Shown in pieces: positions 36,949-46,313 of a DNA stretch of 64,000 nt. The position numbers and the translations under genes were made by a program. Each line of letters begins with the position of its first letter. The first letter of the stretch is position 1. The notes under the pieces were generated by a model that saw nothing but the letters and a program-made list of their open reading frames with translations, ran no database searches and was not told the DNA's origin. The stretch is from Deltaproteobacteria bacterium RBG_13_43_22. GTDB lineage: Bacteria > Desulfobacterota > RBG-13-43-22. The stretch lies in assembly GCA_001797675.1 (NCBI GenBank), contig MGQB01000036.1:93939-157938 (forward strand), written 5' to 3'.

Positions 36949-37965
36949 TCATGCAAATTTCCTTACGAAACGTCTAAGCCTTATTATATTTCCGGCAATT
37001 ACTCTCTCTAATAATAAATAAATCCTGAAAATATTAATCATCGGCCTGTCATTTAATAAAAATAATAAACGAAATAAAATCCTCTTCTTCCCGGGAAGTG
37101 AGGGCATGATTTCTTTGGCCGTTGCGATATTGGCCAAATAAAGCATATTGTCTTTTTTATATTGAATTAAGGCTTGATGAAGGATTTCCTTAAAAAAGCG
37201 GCTGGATATTTTCCTGATTCGGAATAGATCTTGACCATTATCGGTGTAATTTATAATCAGTTTACGCCAATAAATAAGACGACTTTTGATTATCCCCTCC
37301 ATTAAGATGCAATTACCGGAATGATGGCGCCATTTTAAGGTGGAAACGGGAAGGTACTTTATTTTTCCAATCTCAAAAATCCGCAAAAACAAATCATCAT
37401 CTTCATAACCTGATAAATTTTCATCAAAACCGCTTATTGTCTTAAAAATATCCTTTTTAACAGTCATGACGCCAGGCATGACCGCAACATCTTTGAAAAG
37501 AATATCTTCAAGGCATCTTTTGGGATGTGGTGCACCCAATTTATAGTTTTTATGAATTCCTTCAGCTATAGTCTCCCCTTCTTCATCAATAATATCGGCA
37601 TCTGTGTATAATAAATCGGTATCCTCATCCAGTTGAGAAGTAATCAATTCCAGTTTATTTTCAGCCCAGAGATCATCCTGATCCAGAAAGCAAAGATACT
37701 CACCTCGAGTGAAGTTGGCTCCAAAATTTCTTGCGTGCGATTGTCCGCCATTTTCCTTATAATAATATTGGATACAGATTTCAGGATGATGCGAGATATA
37801 ATCTTTTATAACTTTTTCCGACTTATCTATAGACCCGTCATTTACGATTATCAATTCAATATCTTGATATGTTTGGTTTCTTATACTCTCCAAAGCCTCT
37901 AATAAATATTTGTCATTTATCTGGCAGGCATTGTAAATGGGCATAATAATAGAAAAAGTAGGCAT
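36949..37965 (-). CDS. GT2 glycosyltransferase
   Basis: A 338-residue GT-A enzyme: FSIIMPIYNACQINDKYL, VNDGSIDKSE, and the metal-binding FLDQDDLW, with GYEDDDLFLRIFE as the acceptor-side block. It closely parallels the first 340 residues of the 584-residue fusion at 44555 (shared YKENGGQS, GFDE-LSGYEDDDLFLRIFE and KYLPVSTLKWR). The pair probably arose by duplication, with the other copy later gaining (or this one losing) a methyltransferase domain. It belongs to the inverting chain-extending type; the sugar is unknown. Confidence 0.8.
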   Translation of the reverse strand: MPTFSIIMPIYNACQINDKYLLEALESIRNQTYQDIELIIVNDGSIDKSEKVIKDYISHHPEICIQYYYKENGGQSHARNFGANFTRGEYLCFLDQDDLWAENKLELITSQLDEDTDLLYTDADIIDEEGETIAEGIHKNYKLGAPHPKRCLEDILFKDVAVMPGVMTVKKDIFKTISGFDENLSGYEDDDLFLRIFEIGKIKYLPVSTLKWRHHSGNCILMEGIIKSRLIYWRKLIINYTDNGQDLFRIRKISSRFFKEILHQALIQYKKDNMLYLANIATAKEIMPSLPGKKRILFRLLFLLNDRPMINIFRIYLLLERVIAGNIIRLRRFVRKFA

Positions 37966-38092
37966 TTTAACTTCTCATATCATTTATTATTATTGAGATA
38001 AGTTTCTTATTATTTTGGGTTTTCCAGCAATGACATCTTAAGAAAATTTATACCCGACAATGACTTGAAGCTTAAACATCGTTTCTAAAGCT

Positions 38093-39016
38093 TTAGTCTA
38101 GGCATTCAAAACTGATTTTTTTTGACCTGCCAACACAAATAATACTTGAACAGGCAATCCATGGGGATATACCTTCTAAAACCCTTGAAATTACTTTTCC
38201 GATAGGATTAAGGCGAAAGTTAATCGAGTTTCCGCTTTCAAAAAATGGAAAATCTACTATCAATCCTATTGCATGATCTTTAGAATCATAAAAGTCATGA
38301 GGTAATGTTTTTATTATTTCAAATCCAGTTTGTTTTATATAATTCTCCAACTCAATTTTCGAAAAGCGATATTCTCCAAAATGGTAATATCTAATTTGTT
38401 TCCTTAATAAAAGTTTTTTCACTTTCTCTGGCAAAGGATTTGCTATTGGGGCGAGAATAGCTTTAATTTTTGATTTCTTCCAATTGGACTTTATTATTAA
38501 AGGGGAACCGATAATTGCGTTAATGGTATTACGCAATGGTCTTCTGATAAATTTTCTGATTATATTTACAGTCGGTACTGAAACGAATATTAAACCACCC
38601 GGCTTTACTATCCGATAAGCCTCTTTCAATGCTGTGAGCGGACCACCTTCGAAATGTTCAATAACTCCCATTGATATATAGGCATCAAAATAATTATCAG
38701 GATAATGTATATTTAATATTTCGCCCAGTTCTATCTGAAGCGTTTCATCGAATTTTCTTAGTTTTGAAATTGCCAATTCATTGTTGTCGATGCCCATAAT
38801 GTTATATCCGCGCCTGTGGAGATAAATCACCCACTTGCCAAAACCACAACCGGCATCCACAATTTTATCTTTTTTTGAAAGGTATTTCAGAAACAACTCT
38901 CTGGGAGGTGATTCTATATCACAAGCATCAAGCTCTTCTTCAATGGTTCTGGAAGTCCACATATTATCCCATATGTCGCTTTGAGGCTTGCTATCATAAT
39001 AAAATTCTTTCTGCAT
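38093..39016 (-). CDS. Class I SAM-dependent methyltransferase
   Basis: A 307-residue protein with KIVDAGCGFGKWVIYLHRRG (motif I), IMGIDNNELAI (motif II), YISMGVIEHF and RIVKPGGLIFVSVP as in Methyltransf_11/25 enzymes. A basic, hydrophobic segment near 150-200 is longer than usual. The neighbouring downstream GT2 gene at 36949 is 127 bp away and the upstream dehydrogenase 92 bp away, so the operon continues but less tightly. Probable O- or N-methylation of a sugar; substrate unknown. Confidence 0.7.
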   Translation of the reverse strand: MQKEFYYDSKPQSDIWDNMWTSRTIEEELDACDIESPPRELFLKYLSKKDKIVDAGCGFGKWVIYLHRRGYNIMGIDNNELAISKLRKFDETLQIELGEILNIHYPDNYFDAYISMGVIEHFEGGPLTALKEAYRIVKPGGLIFVSVPTVNIIRKFIRRPLRNTINAIIGSPLIIKSNWKKSKIKAILAPIANPLPEKVKKLLLRKQIRYYHFGEYRFSKIELENYIKQTGFEIIKTLPHDFYDSKDHAIGLIVDFPFFESGNSINFRLNPIGKVISRVLEGISPWIACSSIICVGRSKKISFECLD

Positions 39017-39108
39017 ATTAATATTAATATGTTACCAATTGATTCAATTATTTAAATTTATCAATAGATAAGTTCCCTTTTGTTTCCCCAAGATGACTGG
39101 CGTTTGCC

Positions 39109-40275
39109 TTAAATTTTTATAATAATTTTTCCGTTATCTCTTTTGATAGAAGTTTTTATGGCTTCAATGGTATTTGAAAAAGGATAACTGGCAGTAATCA
39201 TATCTTTTATCTTAAGTTTATCCAAAGCGATCAATTTAATGATATTCGGAAAAATATCATTTCCGGCGTGACCCCTAGCTCCATGAATGCTGGCAGCACA
39301 TGAAACCAACCGATTAAGTTCTATAGACACAAGATCAGAAGATCTACCTAAATAGATAATTTTTGAATTAGGTGCCATCGACTCCAACATTGCAGGAATC
39401 GTAAAAGAGGCGGCCCCGGCCGCTTCCACTTGAATATTGGCCCCTTCTCCGTTGGTCAATTCCAAAACCTTATTCTGTGGTCTAAGGTTTTGATTGCCCA
39501 TTTGATCCAGGTTATAGACATAATCTGCTCCCAATAATTGAGCCAATTTTAAGCGTGAGTCTATTTTGTCAAAAGCTATTATCTTGCTTGCCCCGGATAT
39601 TTTCCCAAGGGCTATTGCCGCAAGGCCGATGGGGCCGGTTCCATAAACGACCAGTGTATCACCCGGCCTGAAACCGCCGCCCGATACAAATAGTCCGTTA
39701 TAAGCACACCCGATGGGTTCGATCAGTGCTCCAATATCAAACACCGTATCCTCGTCGGCAACATCTCTTAACTTATTTATTTTCCAACAATATTTTTCGT
39801 CAATGACGATAAATTCGGCTAAAGCCCCATTCGAACTCAGTCCTAATAAATCGAGGGACTGACATTGATTCAAGGCTCCCCGGCGGCAGGGACTGCATAG
39901 ACCGCACCATAAGATGCTTTCCGCGGTAACCGCATCTCCAATTTTTAAATGTACAACCCTTCTACCTGTTTTTTCCACAATGCCGGAAAATTCATGTCCT
40001 ATGATGCCGGGAAGTTTTACTTGACCGGAAAAAAGAATATAGCCTTCCTGATCTGTTTCATAAAGATGGGTATCAGAACCGCACAGCCCGCAGGATCTGA
40101 CTCGTATCAATACTTCTGTATCTTCCAAATCGGGAGTGGGGACATCTTTATATTCAAAATGAGGATTGCACCAAACCTGACTTCCGATACGGGCTCTTCT
40201 GGTTAATTCCTCATCTTTCGTTAAATAATATTCTTTTTTTGGTTTCCAATCGGCTTGGACAACGAGCGCTTTCAT
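39109..40275 (-). CDS. Zinc-dependent medium-chain dehydrogenase (threonine/sorbitol-dehydrogenase-like)
   Basis: A 388-residue MDR enzyme. Catalytic zinc residues appear as C65 (CGLCGSDTHLYE), H94 and E95 (GHEFSG). The structural zinc cysteines are C124, C127, C130 and C138. The Rossmann motif is YGTGPIGLAA. It would oxidise a secondary alcohol of a sugar, polyol or amino alcohol with NAD(P). It overlaps the upstream acyl-ligase gene by 4 bp (ATGA), so the two are cotranslated. Role in the polysaccharide: supply of an unusual sugar or substituent is inferred from position only. Confidence 0.8.
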   Translation of the reverse strand: MKALVVQADWKPKKEYYLTKDEELTRRARIGSQVWCNPHFEYKDVPTPDLEDTEVLIRVRSCGLCGSDTHLYETDQEGYILFSGQVKLPGIIGHEFSGIVEKTGRRVVHLKIGDAVTAESILWCGLCSPCRRGALNQCQSLDLLGLSSNGALAEFIVIDEKYCWKINKLRDVADEDTVFDIGALIEPIGCAYNGLFVSGGGFRPGDTLVVYGTGPIGLAAIALGKISGASKIIAFDKIDSRLKLAQLLGADYVYNLDQMGNQNLRPQNKVLELTNGEGANIQVEAAGAASFTIPAMLESMAPNSKIIYLGRSSDLVSIELNRLVSCAASIHGARGHAGNDIFPNIIKLIALDKLKIKDMITASYPFSNTIEAIKTSIKRDNGKIIIKI

Positions 40276-41765
40276 TCGGCATCTCTTTTCAATTCTTTTT
40301 TATTAATTTTCCCGCCGCCCGTTTTGGGGAGAACATCTCGGAATTCAATTATTCTGGGCGCCTTATATCGGGGAATTCTCTCCTGGCAATAATGAATTAA
40401 TTCTCCAGGGGATATCCTTGTTCCGTCATTCAGGACAATGATGGCTTTGACCACCTCCCCGCGCAATTTATCCCTAAGGCCTATCACGGCCACATCTCTT
40501 ATCATCGGATGGGTGATTAAGATATTTTCTACCTCTTGAGGAAAAATCTTTAATCCGCCGGTTTTAATCATTTCATTTTTTCTTCCCTCAAAATAAAAAT
40601 AGCCGTCAGGATCTTTTTTGGCCAAATCACCGCTATAATACCAATCCCTTTTAAAGGATTTAGCTTTTTCCTCCGGTGAATCAAGATAACCACTGACAAC
40701 GGCCGGTCCCTTGAAAATCAATTCCCCGATACTATTGGTAGGAACCTCCTTCCCGGAGTCATCTACAATCGCCACTTCATAATAATGGCAAGGCCGTCCG
40801 ATGGATCCATAGCGGACCTCTTCTGCAGGGGAATTGGCAATGGCTATTCCTGTGGTTTCGGTACTACCCCAAACCGGAAGTACGGGAATGGCGAATTTAT
40901 TTTTAAATTCCTTGATGATACTGTCTTGGGTATACATGCCTCCACTTTCGGCAATTCTCAAACTTTCTAAATCAGAACCCTGGCAATGAGCGGCCATCAT
41001 CTCATACATAGGGGCCAGCCCCATCATGCAGGTTACCGATCTCTTTTTAATCATGCCGGCGATCGTTTTTGGATTGATCTCTTCCAGAAGGACCAGGGTA
41101 CCACCGGTATAAAGCGCCCTGGCGAAAATTTCATGAGGATGGGCAAAGGAGGCAAACATACACAAATGAATGTCTCCTGGATGAATCTTCAGTTTTTCCA
41201 CGGCTGCCATGGTATTCCAGTAAATATTGGCATGCGTGGTGATTGCTCCCTTTGGATTACCGCTTGATCCTGAGGTATAATTCAAATAGGCAATGTTATC
41301 CTGATCGATATCCTCTTTAGAGATGGATTCGAAAGGATAACAAATTATTTTCCAGGGGATGTAAGGATGATTGGTTTCGCCAATGACAATGATCTTTATG
41401 GAACTTGAAGAGATTTCTTTATCCAGAAGGGGCAGATATTTGTCCTGGATGATTAACAGAGAAGGAGAAATATCAAAAATAAATTCTTTAATCTCCTCGG
41501 GCTTGTTTAATATATTGATTGGAACCGCAAGGGCTGCTACCTTTGATATACTCAAGATGGAAAGCACCAATTCCGGAATTCGATTCATCAGTAATCCGAT
41601 CTTGTCGTTTTTCCTGATTCCCAAGGAATTTAATGAATTGGCAATACCATTGACATATTGATAAACATCCCCATACGTTAACGATTCATTTTTCGATTGG
41701 ATAAAGATTTTCGAAGGATGGTTTATATAGTTCCGTTGTAAATTTTCTTGAATAGTGACCTCCAT
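40272..41765 (-). CDS. AMP-dependent (adenylate-forming) acyl-CoA synthetase/ligase
   Basis: A 497-residue ANL-superfamily enzyme with the phosphate-binding motif YTSGSSGNPKGA, the YYSGDLAKKDPDGYFYFEGR core and hinge, RKNEMIKTGG, and a C-terminal catalytic lysine in LPKTGGGKINKKEL. It would activate a carboxylic acid as acyl-AMP and pass it to CoA or a carrier. No carrier-protein gene is visible nearby. In a polysaccharide locus it could provide an acyl or aroyl substituent. Between the dehydrogenase and the sugar transferase genes, with 4-bp overlap on the downstream side and 4 bp of spacing on the upstream side. Confidence 0.8.
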   Translation of the reverse strand: MEVTIQENLQRNYINHPSKIFIQSKNESLTYGDVYQYVNGIANSLNSLGIRKNDKIGLLMNRIPELVLSILSISKVAALAVPINILNKPEEIKEFIFDISPSLLIIQDKYLPLLDKEISSSSIKIIVIGETNHPYIPWKIICYPFESISKEDIDQDNIAYLNYTSGSSGNPKGAITTHANIYWNTMAAVEKLKIHPGDIHLCMFASFAHPHEIFARALYTGGTLVLLEEINPKTIAGMIKKRSVTCMMGLAPMYEMMAAHCQGSDLESLRIAESGGMYTQDSIIKEFKNKFAIPVLPVWGSTETTGIAIANSPAEEVRYGSIGRPCHYYEVAIVDDSGKEVPTNSIGELIFKGPAVVSGYLDSPEEKAKSFKRDWYYSGDLAKKDPDGYFYFEGRKNEMIKTGGLKIFPQEVENILITHPMIRDVAVIGLRDKLRGEVVKAIIVLNDGTRISPGELIHYCQERIPRYKAPRIIEFRDVLPKTGGGKINKKELKRDAE

Positions 41766-41769
41766 TAAA

Positions 41770-42372
41770 TCAAAAGGCTCCCTTCCCCTTAAAAACCACG
41801 TGAATAGTTTTAAAAAGTATTTTTATGTCGTTGGTGATTGACCAATTTTGAATATATTCTTGGTCATAACTGATCCAATCATCAAATTTTTTATTTTCTC
41901 TGGCATTTATTTGCCAAACTCCTGTAATTCCCGGCAATACCGTCAGTCTCAAAGTTTTCCATTCTTCAAATCCTTTCATTTCTTCAGAAGATAGAGGTCT
42001 TGGCCCAACCAAACTCATCTCTCCTTTTAAGACATTAAAAAATTGAGGGATCTCATCGATACTCCACCTTCTGATAACTTTTCCAATTTTTGTAATTCTG
42101 GGATCGTTCTTTATTTTAAATACAGGTCCTTGGACTTCATTATTCAATTCATTTTTTAATAAATCCGCATTGATAACCATCGACCTGAATTTGTACATCA
42201 AAAATTCTTTATTATTCTTCCCTACCCTTGTTTGTTTATAAAAAACCGGGCCTTTATCAAAAAATTTTATAGAGATGATCGTGATAATAAAAAGGGGGGT
42301 TAAAATAATCACCAATATTAAGCTGAAAACAAAATCCATCATTCTTTTTATCAATTCCTTCTTGAAAATCAT
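41770..42372 (-). CDS. Undecaprenyl-phosphate sugar phosphotransferase (initiating, WcaJ/PglC-like)
   Basis: About 200 residues with one N-terminal membrane segment and the Bac_transf core: FYKQTRVGKNNKEFLMYKFRSM, RITKIGKVIRRWSIDEIPQF, GEMSLVGPRPL and LPGITGVWQINAR. It transfers a sugar-1-phosphate from a nucleotide sugar to undecaprenyl phosphate, the first membrane step of repeat-unit synthesis. It is the short form without the extra N-terminal membrane domain of WbaP/WcaJ. The TTG at 42381 would start the longer frame; the ATG at 42372 after GAGG/GGA is preferred. As the only enzyme of this type in the window, it probably starts the Wzx/Wzy glycan. Confidence 0.85.
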   Translation of the reverse strand: MIFKKELIKRMMDFVFSLILVIILTPLFIITIISIKFFDKGPVFYKQTRVGKNNKEFLMYKFRSMVINADLLKNELNNEVQGPVFKIKNDPRITKIGKVIRRWSIDEIPQFFNVLKGEMSLVGPRPLSSEEMKGFEEWKTLRLTVLPGITGVWQINARENKKFDDWISYDQEYIQNWSITNDIKILFKTIHVVFKGKGAF

Positions 42373-42440
42373 TATTTCCAAACCTCATGATCTTATTTTA
42401 TTGTAAGGACAGAAAAGAGTTTAACGGTTGAGGAAAATTC

Positions 42441-43520
42441 TTATGAGAATATAAAATATTTTTTTAAATAATTGATAAGTTCCTCAGCTTCATCAAGATC
42501 TAACTGTTGAGACGAATCCGATAAGGCAAGAGAAGGGTTATAATGTGACTCAAATATTATTCCATCCGATCCTACGGCTAAGGCGGCGCGGGCGATCGGC
42601 TTGATGATATCTTTTCTTCCTACGGAATGGCTTATATCAACGACAATGGGTAAATGGGTTTCTTTTTTTATGATTGGAATGGAGGAGATATCCAGGGTGT
42701 TTCTGGTCTGAGTTTCGAAAGTTCGAATGCCCCGTTCACATAAAATTATTTGATGATTGCCACCAAGATAAATATATTCAGCTGCCAGAATGAATTCATC
42801 CAGGGTGGCCATAAATCCTCTTTTCAGTAATACCGGCTTGTCAATTTTACCTAATTCTTTTAACAAAGAATAGTTATACATGTTTCGTGTACCGACCTGT
42901 ATGATGTCGGCATATTTTAAGATCAACGGAATATCAACCACATTCAATATCTCGGTCACCACAATCATATCAAGTTCATCGGCAATGGTCTTCAATATCT
43001 TTAAACCTTCTTCTTCCAATCCCTGAAAACTATAGGGAGAGGTTCGAGGTTTAAAAGCCCCGCCCCTCAATATCCGGATACCCATTTTTCTTAATTTTTT
43101 GGCCGTATTGGATAGTTGTTCATAGCTTTCAACTGAACACGGCCCGGAAATAATAATCGGATTTTTGCCACCAATTTTTATCCCATTGATATCAATCACC
43201 AAATCCTGACTCGTCGGCAAACGATTGACCTTCAGTTTTCTGCGGGTTTCAACACCCATTTCTTCAACGGATGCCTGAAAAATTTCCTTAAAAACCCTTT
43301 TCATCATATCCTGGGGCATCGGTCCTTTATTTTTTTGTTCAACTTCTTTCAGCATTTCAAATTCTCTTTGAGGATCAAAATGCGGAAGTCCGAGTTTGTC
43401 CTTCATTTTTCCAATTTGGTTTGAAATTTCAATAAATTGGTTTAATTGAGTCATTATTTTTTCATTCACTTGGCTCATTTGTTCTCTTAATACTAATAAT
43501 TCTTTCACCTCATTTTCCAT
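42441..43520 (-). CDS. DAHP synthase with fused AroQ-type chorismate mutase-like domain
   Basis: The protein (359 residues from the ATG at 43520) has an N-terminal AroQ-like helical domain (about 1-90, with FDPQREFEMLKEV) and a C-terminal type Ibeta DAHP synthase (ISGPCSVES, GGAFKPRTSPYSFQG, QVGTRNMYNYSLLKELG, VDISHSVGRKDII). It makes DAHP from PEP and erythrose 4-phosphate, the first shikimate step. In the mutase helix the catalytic Arg of LINER-type motifs is Phe here (LNQFIEIS), so mutase activity is doubtful. The longer frame from 43568 would overlap the upstream gene by 43 bp; the ATG at 43520 lies 5 bp past that gene's stop. Finding this gene inside a glycan locus is unusual. Confidence 0.85.
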   Translation of the reverse strand: MENEVKELLVLREQMSQVNEKIMTQLNQFIEISNQIGKMKDKLGLPHFDPQREFEMLKEVEQKNKGPMPQDMMKRVFKEIFQASVEEMGVETRRKLKVNRLPTSQDLVIDINGIKIGGKNPIIISGPCSVESYEQLSNTAKKLRKMGIRILRGGAFKPRTSPYSFQGLEEEGLKILKTIADELDMIVVTEILNVVDIPLILKYADIIQVGTRNMYNYSLLKELGKIDKPVLLKRGFMATLDEFILAAEYIYLGGNHQIILCERGIRTFETQTRNTLDISSIPIIKKETHLPIVVDISHSVGRKDIIKPIARAALAVGSDGIIFESHYNPSLALSDSSQQLDLDEAEELINYLKKYFIFS

Positions 43521-43525
43521 GATTT

Positions 43526-44530
43526 TTATTCCGTTCGATAATGTGGCTTGAGATATGGGTTTATCCAATGCCTGTCCATAATTGTTTTAATTTGAGTAAA
43601 GTGAATTTTTCGTGTCTGTTGAATCTGACGTCGTTTATGGATGACCTTTCTTAGCCCAAGCATCGCATCCTTTTTGGCTCTGCAGATGGTATTGCCTTGA
43701 CCCCGTCCTAAAAACCAGAATATGGAAATCAAATTGAATAGTAAATGGGCCGGCAGGTACCACCAAACAAGAACACCGGGCATATTTTTAACATAAGTCC
43801 ATACCAGATTCCGGTGGCTGAAATACCTGACAAAATCACTTTCAGAACCGTGACTTCCAGAACCTACATGTTTAACGACTGCGTCCGGAACAAATAAACA
43901 GCGATGGCCCTGCAACCGTAATCGAAAAGCCATATCTACATCTTCATGATAACAAAAATAATCTTCATCAAAACCACCGGCCTTTAAAAACAGTTCCCGA
44001 GGATAAAATGCGGCAGCGGCGCACGGCCCAAATACTTCTATCTCCTTTTGCTTAAAAATATCCATTGGTTTGCCATGGCCGCGTCTCCAGGCCATCCCGC
44101 ATACATTATAAATATCTCCCATTCCGTCAGTATAATTATTTCGTTCGGCCATTACAAGATATGAGGCAAAAAATGAAAATTCAGAAAATTTTATGGAAGC
44201 ATCTGACAAAGCTTGAAGCCATCCCGGTGTTGGGAAAGCATCATAGTTAATCAAAGCAAGCCATGTTCCTTTTGCCAATCGGGCACCAAGATTATTGGCT
44301 GCGGCGAATCCTTTGTTTTTTTTGAGTCTTTCAACTCGCACCTCCGGCCAAGTTGTTTCCAGGTTATCGACCGATCGATCGTTAGAGCCGTTGTCAATGA
44401 TGATTATTTCAAAACTCTTGAAAGTCTGGGCCTTCAAGGCGGCCAGACATTTCGCTAAAAACTTGGCCCCGTTCCAGTTGACAATGATGACGGAAATCAA
44501 AGGAAGGTCTTCAGGACAACATTTTTTCAT
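43526..44530 (-). CDS. GT2 glycosyltransferase (rhamnosyltransferase-like)
   Basis: A 334-residue GT2 protein: SVIIVNWNGAKFLAKCLAAL, IIDNGSNDRS, NYDAFPTPGWL and the FDEDYFCYHEDVDMAFRLRLQG acceptor block, then a hydrophobic segment (LVWWYLPAHLLFNLISIFWF) that could be a membrane anchor. This is the WbbL-like class that often transfers rhamnose; the sugar is inferred. The longest frame starts TTG at 44536; ATG at 44530 is preferred. It is followed at once by the DAHP synthase gene. Confidence 0.8.
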   Translation of the reverse strand: MKKCCPEDLPLISVIIVNWNGAKFLAKCLAALKAQTFKSFEIIIIDNGSNDRSVDNLETTWPEVRVERLKKNKGFAAANNLGARLAKGTWLALINYDAFPTPGWLQALSDASIKFSEFSFFASYLVMAERNNYTDGMGDIYNVCGMAWRRGHGKPMDIFKQKEIEVFGPCAAAAFYPRELFLKAGGFDEDYFCYHEDVDMAFRLRLQGHRCLFVPDAVVKHVGSGSHGSESDFVRYFSHRNLVWTYVKNMPGVLVWWYLPAHLLFNLISIFWFLGRGQGNTICRAKKDAMLGLRKVIHKRRQIQQTRKIHFTQIKTIMDRHWINPYLKPHYRTE

Positions 44531-44554
44531 GCGCAATTATTTTTTTACAAATCA

Positions 44555-46309
44555 TCATTGGTTTATTTTTCTTAAAATAAAAATAATTTCTTGTCCATTT
44601 TTGAAAACAAGCTCTATTAAAAAAGGGAGCTTGAAAATCCTTTTCATGGCCGCCAGTAATTCAACCATCTCAATCTGAGTCCAGGCATGAAAATGGATGC
44701 TATATTTGATATCCATCAGCATGATAATATTTTTTTCAACTACTTTATCCTCACCTATTTTGTCGACCTGAGTCACCCATTCTTTATAGTGCTCTTTTAT
44801 TGACCATTCAGGCCCCTCTTCATAATCCCTCAAAAGATGTTCAAAAGGGGTTGGTATTCGATCTCGATCATAAGTATCATTCATGTCGGGAATGGCCAGA
44901 AAAAGAATTCCATTCACCCTAAGCACCCTGAACATATTTTTCAGGGCCAAAATCGGGTTTTGACAATGCTCCAGATAATGATTGGCGATAACAAAATCCA
45001 GTGAAGAATCATCTATTGATTCAAGTTGTTCCCCATCATCAATAATATCGACTGGTACTAAATCCTTTTCCTTTAAAGGATATTGTTTCATAAGATCAGC
45101 TACTGACATTCGATCCACATATTTAACCTTGGAAGATTTAGGTATTTTTAATGGATCTTTTAATGCTCCAATTTCAATACCATTGCCTTGAATGTACATT
45201 CCTGCAAGACGTTCCCGGTTTATTGACTTTGGCAAATATCGATGCAGGAAGGTATGATTTAAAAAATAAACAAGAATTTTTCGGAAGGTTATTTGACGAT
45301 GGAGATTTTTTCGTATTTGATAGAGGATCTTTTCGTATTTCGTAAATATCCAATGAATGGTCCCGATGGCCCTTTCAGCGTCTAATAAAAAAATACATTG
45401 ATAGAACCATTTCCTAACACAGGGGATATATCCTAAAACCTTTTTCAATCCTTTGAAATTTTCATAAAATAATTTATCGTTTTTCAAATATTGGGATATG
45501 GCCTGAGATAAAAAGTCGTAGAAAAAACGAGACGATATTTCTCTGACCCTTCTGCGATCTTTCCCTTGACTGGTATAATTTTTAATTAATTTTTCCCAAT
45601 AATTTAAACGACTTTTTACCATTCTGTTCGAAAAACTATAGCTGTTTTCATAAATCCTCCATTTTAAAGTTGAGACAGGAAGGTATTTAATATTGCCGGT
45701 TTCAAAAATTCTCAGAAATAAATCATCATCCTCATATCCGGACAGCTCCTCATCAAAACCATTAATTTTGAAAAAGGTTTCCTTTTTTATGGTCATCAGG
45801 CCCGGCATGACAAAAACATCTTGATAAAGAATGTCTTCAATATTTTGCTTTGGATGAGGTCTATCATATAGCGACAAATACTTACGATGGATTTCTGATA
45901 AAATTGTGGAACCGGCTTCATTGATACTGTCAAAATCCGTATAGATAAAGTCTGTTTTTTCATCCAGGTAAGGCAGGATTGTTTCCAATTTGTTTTCTTT
46001 CCAAATGTCATCCTGGTCGATAAAACACAAGTAATCGCCCTTGGCTTTTCCAGCTCCAAAATTTCTGGCAGTGGATTGTCCTCCATTTTCTTTATAAAAG
46101 TATTGAATTTTCATATTCTGATAACTTTGAATAAAGTCTTGACAAAGTTTGGAAGATTGATCCGTCGATCCGTCATCAACAATAATTAGTTCATAATTTT
46201 TATAAGTTTGATTGATAGCACTTTCTAAGGCTTCGACTAAATAATTAGAATTAATTCTACAAGCATTGTATACAGGCATTATTATTGAAATGAATGGCGA
46301 AGAATGCAT
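44555..46309 (-). CDS. GT2 glycosyltransferase fused to a SAM methyltransferase
   Basis: The 584-residue protein joins an N-terminal GT2 (about 5-330; IIMPVYNACRINSNYL, DDGSTDQSS, FIDQDDIW, GYEDDDLFLRIFE) to a C-terminal methyltransferase domain (about 370-584; GNGIEIGALKDPLKIP, IDDSSLDFVIANHYLEHCQNP and VNGILFLAIPDMNDTYDRDR). The GT half is a close paralogue of the free-standing GT2 at 36949. The methyltransferase half matches enzymes that act on sugars in LPS loci. A single protein that adds a sugar and methylates it is plausible, possibly as a chain-terminating or capping step. Neighbours on both sides are GT2 genes. Confidence 0.8.
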   Translation of the reverse strand: MHSSPFISIIMPVYNACRINSNYLVEALESAINQTYKNYELIIVDDGSTDQSSKLCQDFIQSYQNMKIQYFYKENGGQSTARNFGAGKAKGDYLCFIDQDDIWKENKLETILPYLDEKTDFIYTDFDSINEAGSTILSEIHRKYLSLYDRPHPKQNIEDILYQDVFVMPGLMTIKKETFFKINGFDEELSGYEDDDLFLRIFETGNIKYLPVSTLKWRIYENSYSFSNRMVKSRLNYWEKLIKNYTSQGKDRRRVREISSRFFYDFLSQAISQYLKNDKLFYENFKGLKKVLGYIPCVRKWFYQCIFLLDAERAIGTIHWIFTKYEKILYQIRKNLHRQITFRKILVYFLNHTFLHRYLPKSINRERLAGMYIQGNGIEIGALKDPLKIPKSSKVKYVDRMSVADLMKQYPLKEKDLVPVDIIDDGEQLESIDDSSLDFVIANHYLEHCQNPILALKNMFRVLRVNGILFLAIPDMNDTYDRDRIPTPFEHLLRDYEEGPEWSIKEHYKEWVTQVDKIGEDKVVEKNIIMLMDIKYSIHFHAWTQIEMVELLAAMKRIFKLPFLIELVFKNGQEIIFILRKINQ

Positions 46310-46313
46310 TGTT

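Noticed and set aside
43521..43568. Longer start for the DAHP synthase gene
   Set aside because: It would overlap the upstream GT2 gene by 43 bp; the ATG at 43520 fits the family N-terminus and the gene spacing.
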